From JADKAV01 sp037045455 (lineage in GTDB: Bacteria > Actinomycetota > Actinomycetes > S36-B12 > UBA10799): DNA of 64,000 nt. Below are positions 25,525 to 33,967 of this stretch, piece after piece. Numbering within the stretch: the stretch's first letter is position 1; every line of letters starts with the position of its first letter. The translations under genes were made by a program, and so were the position numbers. The stretch is taken from NCBI GenBank assembly GCA_037045455.1, contig JBAOIN010000006.1, positions 124,001-188,000 on the forward strand, written 5' to 3'. Below the pieces are notes generated by a model, which did no database searches, was not told where the DNA came from, and saw only the letters and a program-made list of their open reading frames with translations.

Positions 25525-26792
25525 GAGGGTTCCTCCTGGCCGAGGGGGACATCTCGCAGAAAGAACAGCCCGGCGACACTGGCCACACACGCTGCAGCAG
25601 AAAGCGCGAATGGTCCTCTGCCGGCAGCGCCCATGAGTACCAGCCAGGAGGCCAGCATGAGCCATGCGCCCGCAATGTTGCGGTGCAGTGCCCAGATGAC
25701 TGCGGCTGGCAGCAGCACCACCACCGGCGAGATCAGGTAATAGGAGCCGAACCAGATGTCGGTCGCGACCCTCAGCAACACGATGATCACGGGCACCAGC
25801 AGGCATGCCGTCGCCCTGATCGCCGCGTGCCGGCGAAGCAGTGGGCGTGCCCACAATAGCGTCACCGCCGTGGCCACAGCGCCCACCAGACCCGCCTGCA
25901 GCAGGCGCAATGACCAGGGGAATGGAGAACCCGCTCCCACTAGCAGGCTCCAGGCACTGTCTGCGCGCACGGTCCAGTGGTAGCCGGCCATATGGAACGA
26001 TCCTGAAACAACAAAGGGCAGCCACAGCATCGCCGACACGGCCACCGCTGCGCCGACCGCGCCTGCCACTCGCCGCAGGTCCGGCGCGAGCAGCAAGGCG
26101 ACGACGCCGACGATGCCCCACGGCTCGAGCCCGGTTGCCAGTCCGATTGCCGCACCGGCGAGCACGGGCCGGCCGGCAGCACTGAGACCGCCCGCCAGCA
26201 CCCACAGCAAGAGCACCGGGATCTGCCACCAGTGCCCGGCCATCAGGTACTCCTCGTCGGCGCCGATCAGACCGAGAACGGCGACCGTCAGCCACGGGGC
26301 AGCAAGCACGAGGGTGCTGCTGTCGGGAAGGCGACGGATGAGTGACGCAGCCACGGAACCGCCTACGAGCAATGGGACCGAAGCCACGAGAGTCATGAGG
26401 ACAGCGGCACCTGCTGCTCCAGGCAGCACTGCCAGCAGGCGATGGAGCAGGCCGTCGCCGATGATCTGTGCGGGCCCGGCTTGGTTGAACGGATCGGCGT
26501 ACGCGCCCCCGAGATCGCCGCGCAGTACCGACTCCCCGAGGCCGCTGAATTGAGCGATGTCCGGAATCCACCCATATAGCGCCTGTATCCGTGATCCGGC
26601 ACCGGCAGTCAGGTCCCACAGCCGCCCCGCGGTAGCCACGGAGAAGGCCAGGGCGAGCGCGATCCACCCATGCCGTGCCAGAACGCTGACCCAATGCGGC
26701 CATGTGGCCGGGCGCAGCCACAGCCCCGCATCGAGCAACGCTGGCCGTGAGGCGGTCGCAACACCACCCATAGGAGGCGCATCGTCACCCAT
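25521..26792 (-). CDS. Polytopic membrane protein, possible GT-C glycosyltransferase
   Basis: 423 residues with about ten transmembrane helices. After helix 1 comes LYGWIPDIAQFSGLGESVLRGDLGGAYADPFNQAGP, an extracytoplasmic loop with acidic residues near the place expected for a GT-C catalytic Asp; TM segments and small loops follow. I do not recognise a named family. The start ATG at 26792 has AAGGGG upstream; a GTG two codons earlier is the alternative. It sits 10 bases after pilC and overlaps the GT87-like gene, so the three are likely co-transcribed. Confidence 0.55.
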   Translation of the reverse strand: MGDDAPPMGGVATASRPALLDAGLWLRPATWPHWVSVLARHGWIALALAFSVATAGRLWDLTAGAGSRIQALYGWIPDIAQFSGLGESVLRGDLGGAYADPFNQAGPAQIIGDGLLHRLLAVLPGAAGAAVLMTLVASVPLLVGGSVAASLIRRLPDSSTLVLAAPWLTVAVLGLIGADEEYLMAGHWWQIPVLLLWVLAGGLSAAGRPVLAGAAIGLATGLEPWGIVGVVALLLAPDLRRVAGAVGAAVAVSAMLWLPFVVSGSFHMAGYHWTVRADSAWSLLVGAGSPFPWSLRLLQAGLVGAVATAVTLLWARPLLRRHAAIRATACLLVPVIIVLLRVATDIWFGSYYLISPVVVLLPAAVIWALHRNIAGAWLMLASWLVLMGAAGRGPFALSAAACVASVAGLFFLRDVPLGQEEPS

Positions 26793-26801
26793 GCCCACCC
26801 C

Positions 26802-28022
26802 TTACTCGATCAGGTCGAACACCTTGAAGATCGGCATGTAGAGGGCAATGATCATTGCGCCAACGATCGCACCCACCACAGCGATCATGATCGGTTCGAT
26901 CAGCGATGTGAGGGCCTCGGTCGTGGCCTCCACCTCTGAGTCGTAGAAGTCCGAGATCTTGTGGAGCATGGCATCCAGGGACCCGGTGTCCTCGCCGACA
27001 GCCATCATCTGCACAACCATCGGCGGGAAGACCGGGTGTTCGGCCAAGGGACCGGCCAACGACTCCCCCCGTCGTACGGAGTTCTCCACGTCGTCGATCG
27101 CGCGGGCAAGAACCACGTTGCCGGTGGTGTCCGAGACGATGTCCAGCGACTGCAGGATGGGGACACCTGCGTGAATCATGGTGCCGAGGTTGCGGGAGAA
27201 GCGGGAGATCGCCACCTTCTGGAAGAGCTTGCCGAAGATCGGAGCCTTCAACTTGAATGGATCCACGACGTTGCGCACCTTGGGATGGTTCTTGTAACGG
27301 CGCCACACGAAGAAGCCGATCACCGCCAGCAGCAGCAAGAACGGCAGCGCAGTCTTCAGCAGGTTGGAGAGTGCGACCAGAACCCGGGTGGGCAGCGGCA
27401 ACTCACCGCCTAGGCCGGCGAACATGTCGGCGAAGACCGGGACGATAAAGACCAGCATCGCGGTCATGGACAGGATGGCGAACGAGAACACCACGACCGG
27501 GTACGTCATCGCGGACTTGATCTTTGCGCGCAATTTGACTTCCGCCTCGAAGTTCTCCGCGAGTTGCAGCAGCACCTGATCCAGGAAACCGCCGGTCTCA
27601 CCGGCCCGGACCATGTTGATCATGATGGGCGGGAACACACGCTCGTGCTGGGCAAAGGCCTGGGACAGCGAGGAACCCTGCTCTACTGCCAGGCGGACCT
27701 CGGAGTAGACCTCGGCCAGTTTCTCGTTGTCGGTCTGCTCGGCAAGGATGGACAGCGCTCGCAGCAGCGAAAGCCCGGAGTTGATCATGGTGGCGAACTG
27801 CCGTGCCGAGATGGCGATGTCCTTGAGTTTCACCCGGCCACCGAAGCCCGGGATGTGCAACTCCTTGTTCAGCCCGGCGTTGGCTTTGGCGATCGAGATG
27901 GGCGCGTAGCCCATGCCTTTCAGCTTGCTGGCCACGGCCGCTGGCGACTGCGCGTCAATCCGGCCCTTGAGGACCTTGCCCCCCCGGTCGCGGACTTGAT
28001 AGTCGAACGTCTCCAGACTCAC
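26802..28022 (-). CDS. pilC: Type IV pilus platform protein PilC
   Basis: 406 residues with two GspF domains (~residues 70-195 and 275-395) and the three family transmembrane helices. Typical stretches are FARQFATMINSGL-like ISARQFATMINSGLSLLRAL in the first domain, MVRAGETGGFLDQVL, FSRNLGTMIHAGVPILQSLDIVSDTTGN in the second, and GEDTGSLDAMLHKISDFYDSEV. PilC sits in the cytoplasmic membrane and is rotated by PilB or PilT to add or remove pilin subunits. The GTG start overlaps the pilT stop. Confidence 0.94.
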   Translation of the reverse strand: MSLETFDYQVRDRGGKVLKGRIDAQSPAAVASKLKGMGYAPISIAKANAGLNKELHIPGFGGRVKLKDIAISARQFATMINSGLSLLRALSILAEQTDNEKLAEVYSEVRLAVEQGSSLSQAFAQHERVFPPIMINMVRAGETGGFLDQVLLQLAENFEAEVKLRAKIKSAMTYPVVVFSFAILSMTAMLVFIVPVFADMFAGLGGELPLPTRVLVALSNLLKTALPFLLLLAVIGFFVWRRYKNHPKVRNVVDPFKLKAPIFGKLFQKVAISRFSRNLGTMIHAGVPILQSLDIVSDTTGNVVLARAIDDVENSVRRGESLAGPLAEHPVFPPMVVQMMAVGEDTGSLDAMLHKISDFYDSEVEATTEALTSLIEPIMIAVVGAIVGAMIIALYMPIFKVFDLIE

Positions 28023-29146
28023 GCGATCCTCCCGGTCATCCGGTTGAAGTCCTCAACGTGGTGGCATTTCTCCGCGCCCTGCTCGTAGCTGATGCGACGC
28101 GACCGGACGAGTTCCGCCAAGTGCTGGTCGAGGGTCTGCATGCCGTACTGCGCGCCGGCCTGCAGGGATGAGTAGATCTGGTGGGTCTTGCCCTCGCGAA
28201 TCAGGTTGCGGATGGCCGGGGTGGCGACCATGACCTCGACCGCAGCCACCCGGCCTTTGCCGTCCGCGGTCTTGCACAGCGTCTGGCAGACCACACCCTG
28301 CAGGGTGCCGGCGAGCTGCTGGCGGATCTGCTGCTGCTGATGCGGCGGGAAGACATCGATGATGCGGTCGACCGTTTGGGCGGCGTCCTGAGTGTGCAGG
28401 GTCGCGAACACCAGGTGGCCGGTCTCCGCGGCAGTCAGGGCGACCTGGATGGTCTCGAGGTCACGCATCTCCCCGACCAGGATGATGTCCGGGTCCTGCC
28501 GCAGGACGTGCTTGAGCGCCTCGGCGAAGGAGCGGGTGTCGGTGCCCACCTCCCGCTGGTTGACCAGGCAGTTGCGGTGCCGATGCAGGAATTCGATCGG
28601 GTCTTCCACGGTCATGATGTGGTCGTGGCGGGTGGAGTTCGCGATGTCGATCAGCGACGCCAGCGTCGTGCTCTTGCCAGAGCCGGTGGGTCCGGTCACC
28701 AGCACGAACCCGCGCGGCAGCGCGGAGAACGACGAGACGATTGGGGGGATGCCCAGCGATTCCAGGCTCTTGATCTCAAACGGAATGACGCGGAACGCTG
28801 CGCCGACAGCTTCCCGCTGCTGGTACATATTCACGCGGAATCGGGCCCGGCCCGGCAGCGAGTACGAGAAGTCGAGCTCCAGCCGCTCTTCGAACATCTC
28901 CCGCTGCTGCTGGGTGATGATCGCGTAGAGGATGCGTTTGAGGGAGGCGCTGTCCAGAACGGGCGCGCCCGGCAACGGCCGCAGGCTGCCCGCGATCCGC
29001 ACGGTAGGCGGCGCGCCGGCCGTGACGTGCAGGTCACTGGCACCCGCGGAAAGCATCAACTCCAGGCACCGAACCAGGCTGACATCGCTGGCCCGGACGG
29101 CCTGCTCGGTGCCGGGGCGAGCGGCTGCGGGTGTCTGCACGGACAT
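28019..29146 (-). CDS. pilT: Type IV pilus retraction ATPase PilT
   Basis: 375 residues with Walker A GPTGSGKSTTLA, Walker B-associated PDIILVGEMRDLETIQVALTAAETGHLVFATLHTQDA, and the PilT-specific AIRNLIREGKTHQIYS motif, which is needed for retraction. The N-terminal PAS-like domain begins with LMLSAGASDLHVTAGAPP. Presence of PilT with PilB implies retractable pili, so twitching or DNA uptake are possible uses. It precedes pilC with a four-base overlap; 146 bases with no clear feature separate it from pilB. Confidence 0.95.
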   Translation of the reverse strand: MSVQTPAAARPGTEQAVRASDVSLVRCLELMLSAGASDLHVTAGAPPTVRIAGSLRPLPGAPVLDSASLKRILYAIITQQQREMFEERLELDFSYSLPGRARFRVNMYQQREAVGAAFRVIPFEIKSLESLGIPPIVSSFSALPRGFVLVTGPTGSGKSTTLASLIDIANSTRHDHIMTVEDPIEFLHRHRNCLVNQREVGTDTRSFAEALKHVLRQDPDIILVGEMRDLETIQVALTAAETGHLVFATLHTQDAAQTVDRIIDVFPPHQQQQIRQQLAGTLQGVVCQTLCKTADGKGRVAAVEVMVATPAIRNLIREGKTHQIYSSLQAGAQYGMQTLDQHLAELVRSRRISYEQGAEKCHHVEDFNRMTGRIA

Positions 29147-29292
29147 GTTGACGACTTCGGCAGTTCGTGGGAAGTGCTTGAACCAGCGCTCACCCGAGCG
29201 GGGGCGCTGACGCTTTCACGCAATGAGATTGAACAACGACCCAGGTGAGAGCGCTGGACGGTCGTCTATCGCTCGCAACAGCGCGCAACTCC

Positions 29293-30957
29293 TCAGACCA
29301 CGACGCGCAGTACTTCGTCCAGGCTCGTGACCCCGGCCAGCACCTTGGCCAGCCCGTCCTGCTTGAGGGTCTGCATGCCTTCCTCCCGCCCGGCGGTCGC
29401 AATGGCCGCAGAGGGGGCCCGCTCCACGGCCAGCCGCTCGATCCGCTCGGTGATCGGCAGCACCTCATGCAGGGCGACCCGGCCTTTGTAGCCGGTCCGC
29501 GAACACACCGAGCAGCCGACCGGACGGTAGATCTTCGGGATCTCGTGACCGTCCTCGATCGGCAGGCCAGCTGCTCGCAAAGCCTCACGCGACGGCTGGT
29601 AGGTCTGCTTGCACTTAGGGCACAACCGTCGCGCGAGACGTTGGGCCAGGACGCAGTCCAGAGACGAGCCCACCAGGAACGGCTCAATGCCCATCTCGAT
29701 CAACCGGGTCACGGCACTCGGCGCATCGTTGGTGTGCAAGGTGGACAGCACCAGGTGTCCGGTGAGCGCGGACTCCACCGCGATCTGGGCGGTCTCGTGG
29801 TCGCGGATCTCACCGATCAGCACGATGTCGGGGTCGGCACGCAGGATCGACCGCAGCGCCGCTGCGAACGTCAGACCAGCCTTGGCGTGGGTCTGGATCT
29901 GGTTCACCCCTGCCAAACGGTATTCGACCGGGTCCTCGACAGTGATGATGTTCACCTCGGGTCGGTTGAGGATGTTCACCGTCGCGTACAGCGTCGTGGA
30001 CTTTCCCGAACCGGTCGGCCCAACGACCAGGATCATGCCGTAGGGCTTACCGAAACTCGCCGAGAAGCGGTCGTAGTTCACCTGCCGGAACCCGAGGTCG
30101 GCCAGGTCCAGCATCGCAGTGGAGTTGTCCAGGATCCGCATGACGATCTTTTCGCCCCACACCGTCGGCAACGTCGCCACCCGCAGATCGACCTTCTGGC
30201 CGTTGCTACTCACGCTCAGCCGACCGTCCTGCGGCACCCGGCGTTCGGCAATGTTCATGTCGGCCATGATCTTCAAACGGCTGATCACCCCGGACTGGAT
30301 GGACTTCGGCGAGCGCATCACCTCGTGCAGCACGCCGTCGATCCGGAACCGCACGCGAACGTCGTGCTCAGTCGGCTCGAGATGGATGTCGGAAGCCCGG
30401 TCCTGGATGCCCTGGGTGATCAGCAGGTTCACGAACTTGACGATCGGGGCGTCCTCGACGACCTCCTTGATGCTGGACAAGTCGTCTTCGTCGGAATCCG
30501 GCTCTATCGCGGTCGTGAGCTCGTCGAGTTCGCCGTCCGCGCGGTAGTGCCGGTCCAGCGCTGCCTGCACGTCGGTGCGCGTCGCCACGACCGGGATGAC
30601 CGTCATGCCACTGGCCGAACGAATGTCGTCGATGGCGAAGACGTTGGCCGGGTCGCTCATGGCAACCACCAGCCGGCCGTTCTCGAAGGCGATCGGGATG
30701 GCACTGTGGCGCCGGCACACCGCGCCGGGGACCTTGGTCAGGGCGGCCCCGTCCAAGGTCGCTTCGGCCAGGTCGACGAACCGCATGCCGATCTGGGTGG
30801 CCAGAGCCTGCACGACCTGCGCCTCGGTGAGCATGCCGAGATCTATCAGCACCCGGCCCAGAGAATGCCCGATGTTGCGCTGTTCGAACAGGGCCTTCTC
30901 CAACTGATCGGACGTGATGAGGCCCTGGCCGATCAAGATCTCGCCCAGTTGCTTCAT
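29293..30957 (-). CDS. pilB: Type IV pilus extension ATPase PilB
   Basis: 554 residues. An N-terminal MshEN-type domain (~1-150; GEILIGQGLITSDQLEKAL then GHSLGRVLIDLGMLTEAQ) belongs to the type that binds cyclic di-GMP in some homologues. The ATPase core has Walker A GPTGSGKSTT, Walker B PDIVLIGEIRDHETA and STLHTNDAPSAVTRLIEMG, followed by the tetracysteine zinc motif CPKC...CSVC near residue 465. It powers pilus extension. The start overlaps the stop of the PATAN protein (ATGA), linking motor production to that regulator. Confidence 0.95.
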   Translation of the reverse strand: MKQLGEILIGQGLITSDQLEKALFEQRNIGHSLGRVLIDLGMLTEAQVVQALATQIGMRFVDLAEATLDGAALTKVPGAVCRRHSAIPIAFENGRLVVAMSDPANVFAIDDIRSASGMTVIPVVATRTDVQAALDRHYRADGELDELTTAIEPDSDEDDLSSIKEVVEDAPIVKFVNLLITQGIQDRASDIHLEPTEHDVRVRFRIDGVLHEVMRSPKSIQSGVISRLKIMADMNIAERRVPQDGRLSVSSNGQKVDLRVATLPTVWGEKIVMRILDNSTAMLDLADLGFRQVNYDRFSASFGKPYGMILVVGPTGSGKSTTLYATVNILNRPEVNIITVEDPVEYRLAGVNQIQTHAKAGLTFAAALRSILRADPDIVLIGEIRDHETAQIAVESALTGHLVLSTLHTNDAPSAVTRLIEMGIEPFLVGSSLDCVLAQRLARRLCPKCKQTYQPSREALRAAGLPIEDGHEIPKIYRPVGCSVCSRTGYKGRVALHEVLPITERIERLAVERAPSAAIATAGREEGMQTLKQDGLAKVLAGVTSLDEVLRVVV

Positions 30958-31838
30958 ACGCCTCGCACTCCTCGCAGGATGGCGGTCAGGAGGTCCTGGT
31001 CGTCATCGCGCGCAGGAGTCTCCGGAGCGGCCTCACTGACTTCTTCGGCAGCAGTGCCGCCGGGGATGACCGCCAAATGCGGTGCTTGCGGCCGCTTTGT
31101 GGGCGCCGGTGCGTCCTCGATCGCCGAGAGCATGGCCAGCCGGTGTTCCACGGCGCCGGACCCGGCGATCACGGGGATGGCACAATCGGCATCCACCAGA
31201 TCCGCCAGATCCACGACCGTGCCGACCGTGCCATGGCCGCTCGCCTCGATGAGTTCGGCGACGGTACGCCGGCCGTCGATCAGCGAATGCAACCCTCGAA
31301 GGTGGGCCGGCACGGCACCCGGGTGCGCCGCCATGACCGTGCTCGATCCGCCGAGCAGGTCGGCGGCCGGACGCCAGCGTTTCAGCAGCGCAGTCACATC
31401 GGCGGCCATCTCGGCCAAGGGAAAAACGACGCCCACGTCGTCGGGCACGACGTCGGCCTCGTCAGCGGTGAACGTGCCCTTGCGCCAGTGGCTCAAACCC
31501 GCCAGAGCGCTCACCAGGTGCAGGCGGGTCAGCGGCCGAAGGTAATCGGGGTCGATGGCGTCGGCCTGCACCAGCGCCTTGACCACACCACCGTCCTGGG
31601 CGCTGCGCAGCGCCTCCGCCAGACTCGTGGTTCCGACCGCCCCTTCCAGCACCAGCCGACGCGCCAGGCACTGCCGGGAACCGTCAGCGCTGGCGCTCAC
31701 CACCGCACCGTCCCGCAGCGCCACGAAGGCGGCCTGTTCCCCCTGTAACCGAACCAGCCACTGCCCTGGCTTGCGCCCCACCAGGCTCAGGACCTCCTGA
31801 ACCCGGAAGGCGTGCACGGAACCAGCGAGCAGGGGCAT
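30954..31838 (-). CDS. DUF4388/PATAN-domain protein, putative pilus motor regulator
   Basis: 294 residues. The N-terminal ~100 (MPLLAGSVHAFRVQEVLSLVGRKPGQWLVRL then AFVALRDGAVVSASADG) fit the DUF4388/PATAN family. Residues ~100-225 continue with helices (LHLVSALAGLSHWRKGTFTADE, then AHLRGLHSLIDGRRTVAELIEAS, a winged-helix-like segment). The tail is acidic and Pro-rich. In cyanobacteria, PATAN proteins control PilB; the coupling to pilB by an ATGA overlap here supports a similar role, which is inference. No phospho-acceptor domain is present. Confidence 0.72.
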   Translation of the reverse strand: MPLLAGSVHAFRVQEVLSLVGRKPGQWLVRLQGEQAAFVALRDGAVVSASADGSRQCLARRLVLEGAVGTTSLAEALRSAQDGGVVKALVQADAIDPDYLRPLTRLHLVSALAGLSHWRKGTFTADEADVVPDDVGVVFPLAEMAADVTALLKRWRPAADLLGGSSTVMAAHPGAVPAHLRGLHSLIDGRRTVAELIEASGHGTVGTVVDLADLVDADCAIPVIAGSGAVEHRLAMLSAIEDAPAPTKRPQAPHLAVIPGGTAAEEVSEAAPETPARDDDQDLLTAILRGVRGV

Positions 31839-31841
31839 GGC

Positions 31842-32820
31842 TTACTCCGGCGGCGGGAGTTCGAACGCGGGGCCGACGGGCGGCGGCAGCTCGATTGCGG
31901 GTCCGGACGGCGGCGCGAGATCAGCTAGATCGGCCAGGTCCAGGTCGGGCTCGGACGGGCCGGTGAACTGCGGCCCCTCTTCCTCGTCGATTCCGAAACC
32001 GGCCGGGACAGCATCGGCGGGTGGTGCCAGGTCAAACGCGGTGTCGAAGGCATCGGAGGCCGGCACGGGCGGTGCCAAGTCAAACGCCGTGTCGAAGGCA
32101 TCGGAGGCCGCAACGGGCGGTGCCCAGGCCTCACCGAACGCGGCGTGCATCCCCGGTGTCCAAGGCATCGGAGGCCGCAACGGGCGGTGCCAGGTCGAAC
32201 TCCTCGACCGCTGGCTGCGCCACTGACCAGTCCTGGAAGTCGGTCACCTGCTGCTCGTCCAGAGCAGGGCCGGCCGGTTCGTCCACGGTCTGCTCGTCGG
32301 CCCAGCGAATCTCCGGTTCCGGCTGCTCCTCGGCGGCCTCCTGCACCACATCGGCAGCCCACCATTGGTTCTCGTCGCTGCGCGGTTCCTGCTCCTGGGG
32401 CTCTTCGGCGGATTCCGAGGCTGGCAACTCCGGCCGCCGACCCATCGGGAAAGCGTCGGCGATCTCCCGCGCCTCGTAGCGCAGCAGACCGATCGGCACG
32501 CCCGGAGCACCCACCATCACCAGCACCCACGGATCCTTGTCAATCACGCAGATCCCGCTTTCGCCCCCCTCCAGGAACAGCTGCGAGGTGCCGTCCTGGC
32601 CCAGCGACTTCGCCATGCCGCGCACCTGCACCATCATGCGCACGGCTCCGGCAGCCACAGCGTCGTCGTCCACGGCACCCGCGCCCTCCGACGCGATGGC
32701 AAAGCCGTCTTCGGACATCAAGCCCAGCCATTGCACGTCGGGGTGGTCGCGCAACGCCTCGCTCAGCAGGCGGCCCACGATCTCCGATGCGCCCGGTTGG
32801 GGCACCTCGATGTCACCCAT
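31842..32820 (-). CDS. Roadblock/LC7-domain protein with repetitive Pro/Ala/Asp tail (apparent frameshift)
   Basis: Residues ~1-125 are a Roadblock/LC7 fold (GRLLSEALRDHPDVQWLGLMSEDGFAIAS, then GAVRMMVQVRGMAKSLGQD, then GICVIDKDPWVLVMVGAPGVPIGLLRYEAREI), as in MglB. The rest is acidic and carries three near-copies of a 16-residue unit APPVAASDAFDTAFDL. One base in the CCCC run at 32151-32154 breaks the frame between copies; removing it gives 325 residues. The ATG at 32820 has AAAGG at good spacing; 32826 is an in-frame alternative. It is the first gene of the pilB-T-C run. No small GTPase partner (MglA) is in the window. Confidence 0.75.
32026..32195. repeat. Near-perfect 48-bp coding repeats in the Roadblock gene
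   Basis: Units of 48 bases carrying GTCGAAGGCATCGGAGGC followed by GGGCGGTGCC recur at roughly 32026-32073 and 32074-32121, with a further partial copy at 32160-32195. They encode the Pro/Ala/Asp 16-residue repeats of the Roadblock protein tail. Near-identity at DNA level points to recent slippage or unequal exchange. Confidence 0.75.
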
Positions 32821-32982
32821 ACTCATCCTTTCGGCAGGTCCTGGCGAGAAGTATTGCGGATCGGACCCCTTCGGCGGGGATCCGACGGGCCCGGTTGGCC
32901 GAATGCACCGAATTCGTCGTGCCGGAGGCCGGTCACCCCAGCAACGTTCACGGTCTTCGGCCCCTTATGCGGCGGAGACAGC

Positions 32983-33795
32983 TCAGTCCTGGGTGGCCGG
33001 CAGCGCGGCCCGCATCGCCGCTGTGGGGGCCGGCCGGCCGGTCATCAGCTCGACCTGTCGCTCGGCCTGGGCCAGCAGCATTTCCAGGCCCGAGACGATC
33101 CGACCGCCGCCGGCAGCCCACGCCTGCGCGAGCACGGTGGGCCACGGCGAGTACACGACATCGAGCAGCCACGCCGGTTGCGTCGGCAGGCTTTGGGCCA
33201 GGACATCGGCGACCCCGGACGGCACAGTCGTGATCACAAGCTCGGTGGCCAGCCACTGCGGGCTGTCGAAAGGGTGCACCCGCAGGGCCACGCCCAGTCG
33301 GTCGGCGGTGTCACGTGCCGGTGCCGCGCGGAGGCTGTCGCGGGCGAGCAGATGCACCTCACCGACTCCCAGGGCATGCAACGCCGCCACCGCCGAACGG
33401 GCCGTGGCACCCGCGCCAGCCACCGTGGCCGGGAATCCCGGTTCGGCGGCGAACCCGGCGCGCAGCAGGGCCATACGCAGTCCGTCGACATCGGTGTTGT
33501 GCGCCTGCCTGGCGGGCAGCAGCAGCGTGTTCGCGCTGGTAGTGGCGTGCGCTGTCCAGGAGATCTCACCGGCCAGATCCAGCACAGCCTCCTTCAGCGG
33601 CATGGTCAAGGACAGTCCCGCCCAGCTGGCGTCCAGACCTGCGAGGAAATCGGGCAACTGCTCGACGGTGACCTCGAGGCCCGCGTACGTCCAGTCCAGG
33701 CCGAGCGCCCTGTAGGCAGCCCGGTGCAGGGCCGGGGACAGACTGTGCGAGATCGGGGAACCGACGACGGCTGCGTTGCGGGTCAGGTCGGTCAC
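32983..33795 (-). CDS. aroE: Shikimate dehydrogenase
   Basis: 270 residues. Reduces 3-dehydroshikimate to shikimate with NADPH. The substrate domain has VVGSPISHSLSPALHRAAYRALG and the catalytic Lys-Asp pair in LTMPLKEAVLDL and NTDVDGL. The nucleotide loop is AGAGATARSAVAAL. It is separated from the other shikimate genes aroCKBQ by the 20-kb pilus cluster. The stop codon is 163 bases downstream of the Roadblock start in map order, with no gene between; that gap holds the putative promoter of the pilB operon. Confidence 0.94.
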   Translation of the reverse strand: MTDLTRNAAVVGSPISHSLSPALHRAAYRALGLDWTYAGLEVTVEQLPDFLAGLDASWAGLSLTMPLKEAVLDLAGEISWTAHATTSANTLLLPARQAHNTDVDGLRMALLRAGFAAEPGFPATVAGAGATARSAVAALHALGVGEVHLLARDSLRAAPARDTADRLGVALRVHPFDSPQWLATELVITTVPSGVADVLAQSLPTQPAWLLDVVYSPWPTVLAQAWAAGGGRIVSGLEMLLAQAERQVELMTGRPAPTAAMRAALPATQD

Positions 33796-33819
33796 GTGGC
33801 TACCTCGGGCTGAATGGCC

Positions 33820-33907
33820 GATCGGTGAGCATTCCGGGCATCGGTGAGCATTCCGGGCGGCGAAATCCCGTCCGGCGCGCTAACGGATGCCCGGAAGGCT
33901 AACGGAT
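33820..33907. repeat. Palindromic element with internal 19-bp repeats, copy 1
   Basis: A 19-base unit ATCGGTGAGCATTCCGGGC is duplicated exactly (33821-33839 and 33840-33858). Downstream, GCTAACGGAT occurs twice, 19 bases apart (33879-33888 and 33898-33907), separated by GCCCGGAAG. The second pair is an imperfect inverted copy of the first, so the whole forms a long hairpin. The same architecture recurs at 58273-58351. It fills the mltG to aroE gap. Confidence 0.8.
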
Positions 33908-33967
33908 TGGTACAACCGGATGAGCGCGCCCGGGCAGGGACCGTGCTGTTGCCTTCGCAGCGTTCCG

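Noticed and set aside
24253..26721. 822-residue open frame joining the GT87-like protein to an upstream region
   Set aside because: The upstream half is an Arg/Gly-rich shadow of the membrane protein encoded at 25521-26792; the GTG at 25524 with stop overlap fits better.
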